Shown: positions 37,276 to 45,180 of the stretch, piece after piece
How the letters are laid out: each line of letters opens with the position of its first letter
Numbering within the stretch: the stretch's first letter is position 1
Assembly: GCF_003402535.2 (NCBI RefSeq)
Contig: NZ_AP025171.1
Coordinates: 248,001-312,000, forward strand
Length of the DNA stretch: 64,000 nt
Direction: 5' to 3'
From: Cupriavidus sp. P-10
GTDB lineage: Bacteria; Pseudomonadota; Gammaproteobacteria; Burkholderiales; Burkholderiaceae
Made by a program: the position numbers and the translations under genes
Notes under the pieces: generated by a model
Database searches by the model: none
Seen by the model: only the letters and a program-made list of their open reading frames with translations
Told to the model about the DNA's origin: nothing

Positions 37276-37698
37276 ATGATGATGCAAACGGTCACGCTGC
37301 GCAGCGCAGCGTTATTGTCGGCCGCCGGCAGTATTCTGCTTGCCGGCTGTGCGGGTCCGCAGCCCATGTATCAGTGGGAGGGGTATCAGGCCCAGGTCTA
37401 TGAGTACTTCAAGGGCGAGTCCAGGGAGGCGCAGGTCACCGCGCTGGAAGCGGGTTTGCAGAAGATCCAGGCCAAGGGCGGCTCCGTGCCGCCGGGCTAC
37501 CATGCCCAGCTTGGCATGCTGTACCTGAACCTGGGCAAGCCGGACCAGATGGTCAGCGAATTCCAGACCGAGAAGACTCTCTTCCCCGAGGCCACGCCGT
37601 ACATGGATTTCCTGCTGCGTAACGTCAAGAGCGACAGCCGCACTGAAATCAAGGCGGATGCCGCCAACGCCGCGCCCGTGGCAGGGAGCGTCAAATGA
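37276..37698 (+). CDS. DUF4810-type lipoprotein
   Basis: 140 aa. A lipoprotein signal ends SILLAGC. The mature part shows the DUF4810 pattern (MYQWEGYQAQVYEYFKGES, then PPGYHAQLGMLYLNLGKPDQ, a TPR-like helix pair). The family has no known biochemical activity. The last 4 nt overlap the start of the next gene (ATGATG region), so the two are coupled. It lies 27 nt after the CsgG-type gene. Confidence 0.82.
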   Translation: MMMQTVTLRSAALLSAAGSILLAGCAGPQPMYQWEGYQAQVYEYFKGESREAQVTALEAGLQKIQAKGGSVPPGYHAQLGMLYLNLGKPDQMVSEFQTEKTLFPEATPYMDFLLRNVKSDSRTEIKADAANAAPVAGSVK

Positions 37699-38351
37699 TG
37701 CGCCGGCTCCTGACCTATATCGCCAGCCTGGGTGTCGTGCTGCTGTTCGCCGGGTGCGCGGTGCAGAACAAGCAGGTGGACTACTCCGCGTTCAAGGCCA
37801 GCCGTCCCCGCTCGATCGTGGTGCTGCCGCCGCTGAACGAGTCGCCGGACGTCAAGGCCACCTATGCCATGCTGTCGCAAGCGACGGTCCCGCTGGCGGA
37901 ATCGGGCTACTACGTGTTGCCGGTCGCACTGGTTGAAGAGACGTTCCGGCAGAACGGCCTGACCGTGCCGGGCGATATCCATACCGTGCCGGTGGCCAAG
38001 CTGCGCGAAATCTTCGGGGCCGATTCCGCGCTGTACGTGACCGTGACCGACTATGGTTCGAAATACCAGGTCATCAGCAGCGTGACCCGCGTGGCGGCCA
38101 AAGCCAAGCTGGTCGATCTCAAGACGGGCGATGTCCTGTGGAGTGGTACGGCGGTGTCGGCCACCGACAGTTCCAGCGGTGGCGGCGGGCTGATCGGCAT
38201 GCTCATCAACGCGGCGGTGACGCAGGTCATGAACCACACGTTCGATGCGAGCTACAGCGTGGCGGGCACAGCCAGCTACCGGCTGCTGTCGGCCGGCCAG
38301 CCTGCCGGCATTCTCTACGGGCCCCGTTCGCCCAAGTACCAGTCCGACTGA
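37695..38351 (+). CDS. DUF799 (GNA1162-type) lipoprotein
   Basis: 218 aa. A lipoprotein signal ends LLFAGC. The body is DUF799-like: SRPRSIVVLPPLNESPDVKA, TYAMLSQATVPLAESGYYV, and GADSALYVTVTDYGSKYQ. GNA1162 of Neisseria is a TolB-like fold lipoprotein of this family. It is the third member of the CsgG-DUF4810-DUF799 operon; its role is unknown and may be assembly of the CsgG-type pore. Confidence 0.85.
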   Translation: MMRRLLTYIASLGVVLLFAGCAVQNKQVDYSAFKASRPRSIVVLPPLNESPDVKATYAMLSQATVPLAESGYYVLPVALVEETFRQNGLTVPGDIHTVPVAKLREIFGADSALYVTVTDYGSKYQVISSVTRVAAKAKLVDLKTGDVLWSGTAVSATDSSSGGGGLIGMLINAAVTQVMNHTFDASYSVAGTASYRLLSAGQPAGILYGPRSPKYQSD

Positions 38352-38406
38352 CCCCAGGCAAACCGGGCCGGTGCCATGTGCCGGTCCGGAGATGCCCGGT
38401 ACCCTG

Positions 38407-38916
38407 TCAGTTCCCCGGCGCTGCCGGGTCGTCGACCACCCCCAGCAGGTGACGCAGCGCGCGCGTCGCCGCACTGCATTCCTTTGCATCCAGCGTCGCC
38501 GTCAACGCATTCAGCCGCGCGATCCGCTCGTCCAGGGCGCGGTCGATAAGGTCCTTGCCGGCATCGCTCAACTCCACCTCGATGCGCCGCCGGTCGTTGG
38601 GATCGCGCAGGCGCCGCACCAGTCCCTTGTCTTCCAGCCGGTCCAGCAGCACGGTCATGGTGCCGGTGGTCAGGATCGCGATCCGGCTCAGGTCTGAAGG
38701 CGAAGCGGTTTGCGGATAGCGCCGTCGCAGCGCAGCCAGCACCTGGAACTGCCCTGACGAGATCCCATAAGCCTGGGACAGCTTGCCCAGTTCACGCTCC
38801 AGCACGCCGCCCAGGCGAATCACCCGGATCAGCAGGTCTGCATGCTGCAACTCAAGGTCCGGCCTTGCCGAACGCCATTCCGCCAGGAACTGGTCCACGT
38901 AGTCATAAGTAGTCAT
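38407..38916 (-). CDS. MarR-family transcriptional regulator
   Basis: 169 aa. Winged-helix MarR protein: LSQAYGISSGQFQVLAALRR, ASPSDLSRIAILTTGTMTVL (recognition helix region), LDRLEDKGLVRRLRDPNDRR (wing), then a C-terminal dimerisation helix. It is divergent from the acyl-CoA ligase gene at 39051 and is probably the repressor of the catabolic operon. A minus-strand -10 like TAGAAT (38923-38928) lies 7 nt from the ATG, with no ribosome site, which suggests a leaderless message. Confidence 0.9.
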   Translation of the reverse strand: MTTYDYVDQFLAEWRSARPDLELQHADLLIRVIRLGGVLERELGKLSQAYGISSGQFQVLAALRRRYPQTASPSDLSRIAILTTGTMTVLLDRLEDKGLVRRLRDPNDRRRIEVELSDAGKDLIDRALDERIARLNALTATLDAKECSAATRALRHLLGVVDDPAAPGN

Positions 38917-38927
38917 ATACGCATTCT

Positions 38928-38980
38928 ACTTGAAGCCAAAAAATTTGCTCGCATGTATCTTGATTTCAAGTAACTTGAGA
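38928..38980. promoter_or_regulatory. Candidate MarR operator and divergent promoters
   Basis: ACTTGAAG (38928-38935), CTTGATTTCAAG (38959-38970) and the 13-nt palindrome TCAAGTAACTTGA (38966-38978) give repeated CTTGA/TCAAG half-sites. On the plus strand TTGATT (38960-38965) and TAGCAT (38983-38988) make a -35/-10 pair with a 17-nt spacer, so repressor binding would cover the -35. This is inferred from sequence pattern. Confidence 0.55.
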
Positions 38981-39050
38981 TATAGCATTCGAACCATGAT
39001 GGATCGGGCGGCATGCCCGGCGGTGCTCAGACGACAACGAAAGCGATGCA

Positions 39051-40775
39051 ATGACCATGTCTATTGGCTTCTCCACGGATTTGCCGGCGGTTCCCCCGGC
39101 GCGCCTTCCCGCAGACGGCTTCTACTCGGTGCGTGAGGCATTCGACGCGGCATGCCTGCGCTATGGGGATCGCCCGTTCTTGCATATTCCGGCGCAGGCG
39201 ACCGCCGGCTACGGCGGCCAGGCGGTGGACTGGACCTATGGCAGCGCGTGCGCGCGCATCCGGGAACTGGAGGCAGACTTTCGCGGCGCCGGCCTGGCCC
39301 GCGGGCACCGGGTCGCGCTGATGCTGGACAACCGCGCCGAGTTCTTCCTGTACTGGCTGGCCCTCAATGGCCTCGGCGTATCCGTGGTGCCGCTGAATGC
39401 GGAAAGCAGCGCCGCGGAGCTTGCGCATGTGCTGCGCGACAGCGCAGCAGTGATGGTGGTGGCGCTGGATGGCCGCTGGCAGCCGCTCGAGCCAGCGCTC
39501 GGCCAGGCGCTGGGAGCCATGGGCGCCGCGCTGCCGCCGGTGTGCCGGCTCGGCACCGGCAGCGCAGCGGTGCCGATGCCGCAGGGCCAGCCCATGGCCG
39601 CCGAGGACGAATGCGCGCTGGTCTACACCTCCGGCAGCACCGGCCTGCCCAAGGGCTGCATGCTGTCGAATGAATACATGCTCGCGTTCGGCCGCTGGTA
39701 CAACGCCCTGGGCGGCCTGTGCCGGATCGAGCCCGGCGCGGAACGGCTGATCACGCCGCTGCCGCTGGTCCACATGAACGCGCTGGCGTGCTCGTCGATG
39801 GCGATGATCCTCAGCGGCGGCTGCATCGTGCAGCTGGACCGCTTCCACCCGGGCACCTGGTGGGAGACGGTCGCGCAGAGCGGGGCCACCATCGTGCACT
39901 ACCTGGGCGTCATGCCGGCCATCCTGCTGCAGCTTCCGCAGCAGGCCAGCGACCGCGCGCACGCGGTCCGCTTCGGCTTCGGCGCCGGCGTGCATCCCAG
40001 GCACCATGCCGCGTTCGAGGAGCGCTTCGGCTTTGCGCTGGTCGAGTCGTGGTCGATGACCGAAGTCGGCGCGGGCGGCGCCGTCGCCGCGCAGCTCGAT
40101 CCGCGTCATCCCGGCACCCGCTGCTTCGGCCGGCCCACGCCCCAGATGGAATACCGCATCGTCGACGAAGAAGGCGAAGAGGTGCCGCCTGGCGCTGCGG
40201 GTGAACTACGCGTACGCGCCGCCGGCAACGACCCGCGCGCCGGCTTCTTCTCCGGCTACGCCAACCAGCCGGCGCTAACCGAGGCGGCGTGGGCCGGCGG
40301 CTATTTCCATACCGGCGACATCGTGCGCCAGGCCGAAGACGGCTCGCTGCATTTCGTCGACCGCAAGAAAAGCATCATCCGGCGCAGCGGCGAGAACATC
40401 GCCTCGCTTGAAGTCGAGGCCGTACTCAATCAGTTGCCGATGGTGCGACAGGTCGGCGTCGGCCCGGTGGAAGACGAAACCCGCGGCGAAGAAGTCATGG
40501 CGTGCGTCGAGCTGATGCCGGGGCATGCGCCCACGCGCGACCTCGCGCTTGGCATCTTTGCGGCCGCCGCGCAGCGGCTCGCCTACTTCAAGCTGCCCGG
40601 CTATATCGCCTTCGTGCCGGCGTTGCCGCTGACTGCGTCGCAGAAGCTGCAGCGCGGCGTGCTCAAGCAGGCCATGCACGCGTTGCTCGACGAGCACGCC
40701 GCGTTCGACCTGCGCGCACTGAAGAAGCGCCCTGACCGCCACGACTCGTCGGCCAAGCCATGCGGGAGCGCATGA
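39051..40775 (+). CDS. Acyl-CoA synthetase (AMP-forming)
   Basis: 574 aa. Class I adenylate-forming enzyme: P-loop YTSGSTGLPKGC, WSMTEVG, GYFHTGD, DRKKSIIRRSGENI, and the C-terminal catalytic lysine in SQKLQRG. It would activate a carboxylic acid to its CoA thioester, giving the substrate for the thiolase-like pair downstream. The substrate is not determinable. It is the first gene of a long plus-strand operon, and its stop overlaps the next start (ATGA). Confidence 0.9.
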   Translation: MTMSIGFSTDLPAVPPARLPADGFYSVREAFDAACLRYGDRPFLHIPAQATAGYGGQAVDWTYGSACARIRELEADFRGAGLARGHRVALMLDNRAEFFLYWLALNGLGVSVVPLNAESSAAELAHVLRDSAAVMVVALDGRWQPLEPALGQALGAMGAALPPVCRLGTGSAAVPMPQGQPMAAEDECALVYTSGSTGLPKGCMLSNEYMLAFGRWYNALGGLCRIEPGAERLITPLPLVHMNALACSSMAMILSGGCIVQLDRFHPGTWWETVAQSGATIVHYLGVMPAILLQLPQQASDRAHAVRFGFGAGVHPRHHAAFEERFGFALVESWSMTEVGAGGAVAAQLDPRHPGTRCFGRPTPQMEYRIVDEEGEEVPPGAAGELRVRAAGNDPRAGFFSGYANQPALTEAAWAGGYFHTGDIVRQAEDGSLHFVDRKKSIIRRSGENIASLEVEAVLNQLPMVRQVGVGPVEDETRGEEVMACVELMPGHAPTRDLALGIFAAAAQRLAYFKLPGYIAFVPALPLTASQKLQRGVLKQAMHALLDEHAAFDLRALKKRPDRHDSSAKPCGSA

Positions 40776-41947
40776 TGACACGGCAATACGACGACGCCGA
40801 GGTCGTGCTGACGGTGCCGGTCACCACCGGGTACGCGCGCTACAGCACCGAGCCGGCAGACTGGTACGTGGCGCAATGCCTGCGTGAACTGCTGGCGCGC
40901 GCGGGCCTGGCAAAAGACAGCCTCGACGGCCTGGCGGTGTCCAGCTTCACGCTGCCGCCCGACCCGGTGGCCAGCCTGTCGCGCTCGCTTGGCCTTTCGC
41001 TGCGCTGGCTGGAGTCGGTGCCATTCGGCGGCGCCAGCGGCGTGATCGCTTTGCGCCGCGCAGCGCGCGCGGTACAGGCCGGCGACGCCGACGTGGTCGC
41101 TTGCATCGGTGCGGACACCAACCCGCGTGGCGGCTTTGCCAGCCTGGCCAGCCGCTTCTCGTGGGCGGCCATCGACGCGATCCATCCGTACGGCGCGGCG
41201 GGGCCGAGCATGCCGTTCGCGCACCTGACCCGGCGCTACATGGACGCGACCGGCGCGACCCGCGCCGACTTCGGCCGCCTGTGCGTGAGCCAGCGCCAGA
41301 ACGCCAGCGCCGTGCCGCACGCCTTGCTGGGCACGCCCATCACGCTGGAGGACTACCTGTGCGCCCGGCCGATCGCCGAGCCGCTGCACAAGCTCGACCT
41401 GGTAATGCCGTGCGCGGGCGCCGAGGGCTTCCTGGTGATGTCGCGCGGCCAGGCGCGCCGGCTCGGCCTGCCGCACGCGCGCCTGCGCGCCGTGGTGGAG
41501 CGCCACAACGCCTACGCCGACGACGACGCCATCCTGCGCGGCGGCTGGGCCCAGGAGCGCGAACGGCTGTATGGGCAGGCCGGCGTCGGTCCGCAGGACA
41601 TCGACGTGCTGGCCACCTACGACGATTACCCCGCAGTGGTGTTCCTGCAACTGGAAGGGCTTGGCTTTTGCCAGCCTGGCACCGCCGCGGGCTTTATTGC
41701 CGCGCACGACCTCGGCTTCCGGGGCGACTTCCCGCACAACACCAGCGGCGGCCAGCTTGGCTGCGGGCAGGCCGGCGCCGGCGGCGGCTACCTCGGCCTG
41801 GTGGAGGTGCTGCGGCAGGTCACGAGACAGGCCGGCGCCAACCAGGTCGCCGATGCGCGACTTGGGCTAGCCAGCGGCTACGGCATGGCCGTGTACGACC
41901 GCTGCCTGGCGACCGGCGCGGCCATCATCGAAGGAGCCAGCGCATGA
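40772..41947 (+). CDS. Thiolase-like protein, possible retro-aldolase subunit
   Basis: 391 aa (ATG 40772; ATG 40775 has a better-spaced GGGAG). It has a thiolase fold of the SCP-x/lipid-transfer branch (QRQNASAVPHALL, TYDDYPAVVFLQLEGLGFC, NTSGGQLGCGQAG). The usual nucleophilic Cys position reads PFGGASGV, with no Cys. The C-terminal GHP motif is replaced by GQAG. This matches thiolase-like proteins that pair with a DUF35 partner as aldolases (Ltp2-ChsH2 type), not true thiolases. The DUF35 protein is encoded next, with overlapping stop/start. A function in retro-aldol side-chain cleavage is inference. Confidence 0.8.
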   Translation: MMTRQYDDAEVVLTVPVTTGYARYSTEPADWYVAQCLRELLARAGLAKDSLDGLAVSSFTLPPDPVASLSRSLGLSLRWLESVPFGGASGVIALRRAARAVQAGDADVVACIGADTNPRGGFASLASRFSWAAIDAIHPYGAAGPSMPFAHLTRRYMDATGATRADFGRLCVSQRQNASAVPHALLGTPITLEDYLCARPIAEPLHKLDLVMPCAGAEGFLVMSRGQARRLGLPHARLRAVVERHNAYADDDAILRGGWAQERERLYGQAGVGPQDIDVLATYDDYPAVVFLQLEGLGFCQPGTAAGFIAAHDLGFRGDFPHNTSGGQLGCGQAGAGGGYLGLVEVLRQVTRQAGANQVADARLGLASGYGMAVYDRCLATGAAIIEGASA

Positions 41948-42378
41948 GCCACGACAGCCAATTCCCCGCATGCCGCTCGGCCGCGTGGCAAGGCATGGCA
42001 GAGGCCACGCCGGACGGCGGCCTGGCCTTGCCGCAATGCCCGGCCTGCGCACACCTGTTCTATCCGCCGCAGCGGTATTGCCCGCGGTGCCTGCATGACC
42101 GCATCAGCTTCCGGGCCGACAGCGGTGCCGGCGTGGTGCTTTCCGTGGCGCTGCTGCACAGCACGCTCGTGCCCGCATTCGTGGGCCGGCTGCCGGTGCA
42201 TGTGGCCGCCGTGCGGCTCGATGCGGGCGTGACCCTGTTCGCGCTCGCCGACGCGATGCTGCCGGCGGGCACGCGCGTGGCGGCATGGCTGGACCAGCAC
42301 GAAGACAACGCGGCGGGCGTGCTGCGCGTGCGCCGCCTGTTGACAGATCACGAAAACCACGATGGAGGTTGCGCATGA
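41944..42378 (+). CDS. DUF35 OB-fold/zinc-ribbon protein
   Basis: 144 aa. The rubredoxin-like zinc ribbon is clear (CPACAHLFYPPQRYCPRC, two CxxC pairs), followed by an OB-fold domain (GAGVVLSVALLHSTLVPAF). DUF35 proteins bind acyl-CoA and act as partners of thiolase-like enzymes. It overlaps the thiolase-like gene by 4 nt and the SDR gene downstream by 4 nt, which supports a complex. Confidence 0.88.
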   Translation: MSHDSQFPACRSAAWQGMAEATPDGGLALPQCPACAHLFYPPQRYCPRCLHDRISFRADSGAGVVLSVALLHSTLVPAFVGRLPVHVAAVRLDAGVTLFALADAMLPAGTRVAAWLDQHEDNAAGVLRVRRLLTDHENHDGGCA

Positions 42379-43130
42379 AATCGTCCGCCAAACGCGGATT
42401 GTCCTTTTGCGGGCGTACCGCGCTCGTGACCGGCGGCAATTCCGGTATCGGGCTGGCCATCTGCCAGTCGCTGCTGGCGCATGGCGCACGGGTGATCGCG
42501 GCCGGGCTGGACCCGGTGGAGCGCTCGCATCCGCTGCTGACGAGCGTTGTCGCCGACCTGTCCACGGCCGAAGGCATCGCGAACCTGACTGCCATCGCGC
42601 AAGAGCCCGGGATCGACATCCTGGTCAACAACGCCGGCGTCGTGCGCAACACCTTGCTGGCTGACGTGGACGACGCGGAGTTCGACCTGATGATGAACCT
42701 GCACGTGCGCTGCGCCATGCAGCTGGCGCAGGCGTGCGCACCGCACATGAAGGCGCAGCACTTCGGCCGCATCGTCAATGTCGCCTCGCGCGCCATCGTC
42801 GGCCTGGCCGGACGCACGGCCTACGGCGCGAGCAAGGCGGCGCTGGCGGCGATGACGCGTACCTGGGCGCTGGAGCTGGGCCCGTGCGGCATCACCGTCA
42901 ATACCGTGTCGCCGGGGCCGACGCTCACCGACATGCTGGCCCGCGACTTCCCCGAGCACAGCGAACGCGCCCGCGCGCTGGCCGCCTCGCTGCCCGCGCG
43001 GCGGCTTGGCCTGCCCGAGGACGTGGCGCGTGCGGTGCTGTTCTTCGCCGATCCGGCGAGCAGCTGGATCACTGGCCAGAACCTCTTTGTCTGCGGCGGC
43101 GGCAGCCTGGCGGCATCGCTGGCGCTCTGA
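42375..43130 (+). CDS. Short-chain dehydrogenase/reductase
   Basis: 251 aa. Classical SDR: cofactor motif TGGNSGIG, NNAGV, and catalytic Ser with YGASK (Tyr-x3-Lys). The C-terminus ends WITGQNLFVCGGGS. It is an NAD(P)-dependent oxidoreductase of unknown substrate, likely acting on a hydroxy- or keto-acyl intermediate. ATG 42375 overlaps the DUF35 gene. Confidence 0.9.
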   Translation: MKSSAKRGLSFCGRTALVTGGNSGIGLAICQSLLAHGARVIAAGLDPVERSHPLLTSVVADLSTAEGIANLTAIAQEPGIDILVNNAGVVRNTLLADVDDAEFDLMMNLHVRCAMQLAQACAPHMKAQHFGRIVNVASRAIVGLAGRTAYGASKAALAAMTRTWALELGPCGITVNTVSPGPTLTDMLARDFPEHSERARALAASLPARRLGLPEDVARAVLFFADPASSWITGQNLFVCGGGSLAASLAL

Positions 43131-43196
43131 GTGTTCCTGCCCGGGGCCCTCTCATCGACTCACGACCAAGACGACACAGAAAACGGAGGAAACATC

Positions 43197-43610
43197 GTGA
43201 ACCCATCCAGTCCCCAACTGCCGGCGGGCATGCCGGCACTCGAGGAAGTGCTGCTGCAAAGCGCCGACATGCCCTGGCGCCCGAAGTCGCTGTCCGGCCT
43301 GTACGAAAAGATGCTGTGGCGCGACGAGGCCTCCGGCGCTTCCATCGCGCTTATCCGCTTCGACAAGGGCGTGTCGATTCCGGAGCCGCATTCCCATGCG
43401 TCGAACCAGTTCATGTTCTGCCTGCAGGGCCGCTACGAGTACACGGCCACGCAGGTGGTGCTGACACCAGGCTGCTTCTACTGGAACCCGAAGGGCAACA
43501 TCCACGGCCCCACGCTGGCGCACGAGGACACCATCGTGGTCGAGATCTACGACGGCCCGCACTATCCGCAGAAGCCGAGCTGGTACACGGATGAGCGCGA
43601 TGCCCACTGA
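43197..43610 (+). CDS. Cupin-domain protein
   Basis: 137 aa from GTG 43197, with GGAGGA 6 nt upstream. Single cupin: metal-site motif 1 PEPHSHASNQFMFCLQGRYE (two His) and motif 2 with NIHGP (His). Function is unknown; such proteins can be dioxygenases, isomerases or sensors. It has the widest upstream gap (66 nt) in this part of the operon. Its end overlaps the next gene. Confidence 0.8.
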   Translation: MNPSSPQLPAGMPALEEVLLQSADMPWRPKSLSGLYEKMLWRDEASGASIALIRFDKGVSIPEPHSHASNQFMFCLQGRYEYTATQVVLTPGCFYWNPKGNIHGPTLAHEDTIVVEIYDGPHYPQKPSWYTDERDAH

Positions 43611-44754
43611 CCGCGCCGGATCCGCGATGCCCACGTCCGTCCCCGCTTCCAGCCATTGCGATGCCGACGCGCACGCGCTGAGCGCGACCGTGAGCGCCAT
43701 CTTCGAACGGCTCGGCGTGGCCCAGGCAGACGCCGTGCGCGTGGCCGATACGCTTGTCGAGGCCGACATGGAAGGCGTCCCGTCGCATGGCGTCATGCTC
43801 GTGCCCATGTATGCGCAGCGCCTGCGCGACGGCTCCGTGACGACCGCGTCGCGGGCAACCGTGGTCAGCGACAACGGCGGCTGCGTGGTGCTCGACGCGG
43901 CCAATATGCTGGGGCAGCTGTCGGCGTTCCATGCGGTCGCGCTGGCCCGCGAGCGGGCCGGGACGCATGGCATCGGCGCCGTGGCGGTGCGCAACGCGTT
44001 CCACTTCGGCGCCGCTGGCCTGTATGCGCGCGCACTGGCCAGCGACGACTGCATCGGCATCGTGATGTCCAACACCCGCCCGTTGATGCCGGCGCCGGGC
44101 GGCGCGCAGCGCGTGGTGGGCAACAATCCGCTCGCCATTGCCTTGCCGGGCGCCGACGACATTCCGGTCGAGCTGGACATGGCCATGAGCGCCAGCGCGA
44201 TGGGCAAGATCCGGCTCGCCGCGGCCGCCGGCCGCGAGATCCCGGCGGGCTGGGCCACCGATGCGCACGGCCGGCCCACCACCGACGCGGCGGCAGCGCT
44301 CGCCGGCATGCTGCTGCCGGCGGCCGGACCCAAGGGCTTCGGCCTCGCGTTCATGGTCGACATGCTGTGCGGCGGACTGTCAGGCGGCGGCACCGGCGAA
44401 GCGGTCCAGCCGCTTTATGGCGACAGCGCGAGGCCCTACAACTGCGCGCACTTTTTCCTGGCGATCGACGTGGCGCACTTCGGCGACGCCGGCGCATTCG
44501 CGCGCACCGTCAGCCAGGCCGCCGCCGGCGTGCGCAACTCACACCGGGCGCCCGGAACCGAGCGCATCTACAGCCCCGGCGAAATCGGCTGGGCCAAACG
44601 CCACGAGCACGGCAGCACGTGCCACGTTGACCGCGCGGTGCTGACGGAGATCGTCGGCGTGGCGCGCGCGCTCCCGGCGGCGATTCCGCCATCCATTGCC
44701 AACCTCACGGACCACACGGACCACACGGACCACACGGACCACACGGACAAATAA
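43591..44754 (+). CDS. LDH2/malate-type dehydrogenase with C-terminal DHT repeat
   Basis: 387 aa. Malate/L-lactate dehydrogenase (LDH2, YlbC/YbiC) family: VEADMEGVPSHGVMLVPMYA, AVAVRNAFHFGAAGLYA, NTRPLMPAPGGAQRVVGNNP, and GPKGFGLAFMVDMLCGGLSG. It would oxidise a 2-hydroxy acid with NAD(P). The C-terminal tail is TDHTDHTDHTDHTDK, encoded by a 9-bp tandem repeat (44706-44748). ATG 43591 lies inside the cupin gene; ATG 43600 or 43627 are alternatives. Confidence 0.88.
   Translation: MSAMPTDRAGSAMPTSVPASSHCDADAHALSATVSAIFERLGVAQADAVRVADTLVEADMEGVPSHGVMLVPMYAQRLRDGSVTTASRATVVSDNGGCVVLDAANMLGQLSAFHAVALARERAGTHGIGAVAVRNAFHFGAAGLYARALASDDCIGIVMSNTRPLMPAPGGAQRVVGNNPLAIALPGADDIPVELDMAMSASAMGKIRLAAAAGREIPAGWATDAHGRPTTDAAAALAGMLLPAAGPKGFGLAFMVDMLCGGLSGGGTGEAVQPLYGDSARPYNCAHFFLAIDVAHFGDAGAFARTVSQAAAGVRNSHRAPGTERIYSPGEIGWAKRHEHGSTCHVDRAVLTEIVGVARALPAAIPPSIANLTDHTDHTDHTDHTDK
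44706..44748 (+). repeat. 9-bp in-frame tandem repeat
   Basis: CACGGACCA is repeated four times (44706-44741), followed by a partial fifth copy. It encodes Asp-His-Thr repeats at the very end of the LDH2-type protein, just before its TAA stop. Slippage would change tail length in whole codon triplets without a frameshift. Confidence 0.9.
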
Positions 44755-44756
44755 CC

Positions 44757-45155
44757 ATGAAGACCCAGATTCACTCCGACGCACTGCGCCAGCCTAACGG
44801 CCATTTCTCGCAGGCCACCGCCATCGAGGCTCGCGGCAAGCTGGTGTTCATCTCCGGCATGACCGCGCGCCGGCCCGACGGCAGCATCGCCGGCATCGGC
44901 GACGTGGAAGCGCAGACGCGCCAGGTCTGCGAAAACCTCAAGGCCGCGGTAGAGGCCGCCGGCGGCACGCTGGAGGACATCTGCCGCGTCGATGTGTATG
45001 TGCGCAACATCGAGAACTTCGACCGCATCCACAAGATCCGCCGCGAGTATTTCCATGTGCCGTTGCCGGCCTCGACCATGGTGGAGGTCAGCAAGCTGGT
45101 CTCGCCGGACTACCTGATCGAGATCAGCGCCATCGCGGTGCTGCCCGACGCCTGA
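44757..45155 (+). CDS. RidA-family protein
   Basis: 132 aa, typical RidA (YjgF/UK114) length. Shows GKLVFISGMTARRPDGSIAG, the CRVDVYVRNIENF segment with the conserved Arg, and the ASTMVEVSKL stretch. RidA hydrolyses reactive enamines/imines. Related proteins in aromatic meta-pathways deaminate 2-aminomuconate, so a nitrogenous intermediate is possible here, but that is inference. It is 2 nt after the LDH2-type gene. Confidence 0.88.
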   Translation: MKTQIHSDALRQPNGHFSQATAIEARGKLVFISGMTARRPDGSIAGIGDVEAQTRQVCENLKAAVEAAGGTLEDICRVDVYVRNIENFDRIHKIRREYFHVPLPASTMVEVSKLVSPDYLIEISAIAVLPDA

Positions 45156-45180
45156 ATCCCCCTGTACTGGAATCCCAATC

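Noticed and set aside
44706..44748. Possible CRISPR or minisatellite array.
   Set aside because: Unit of 9 bp without spacers, in frame at a gene end; a simple coding tandem repeat.
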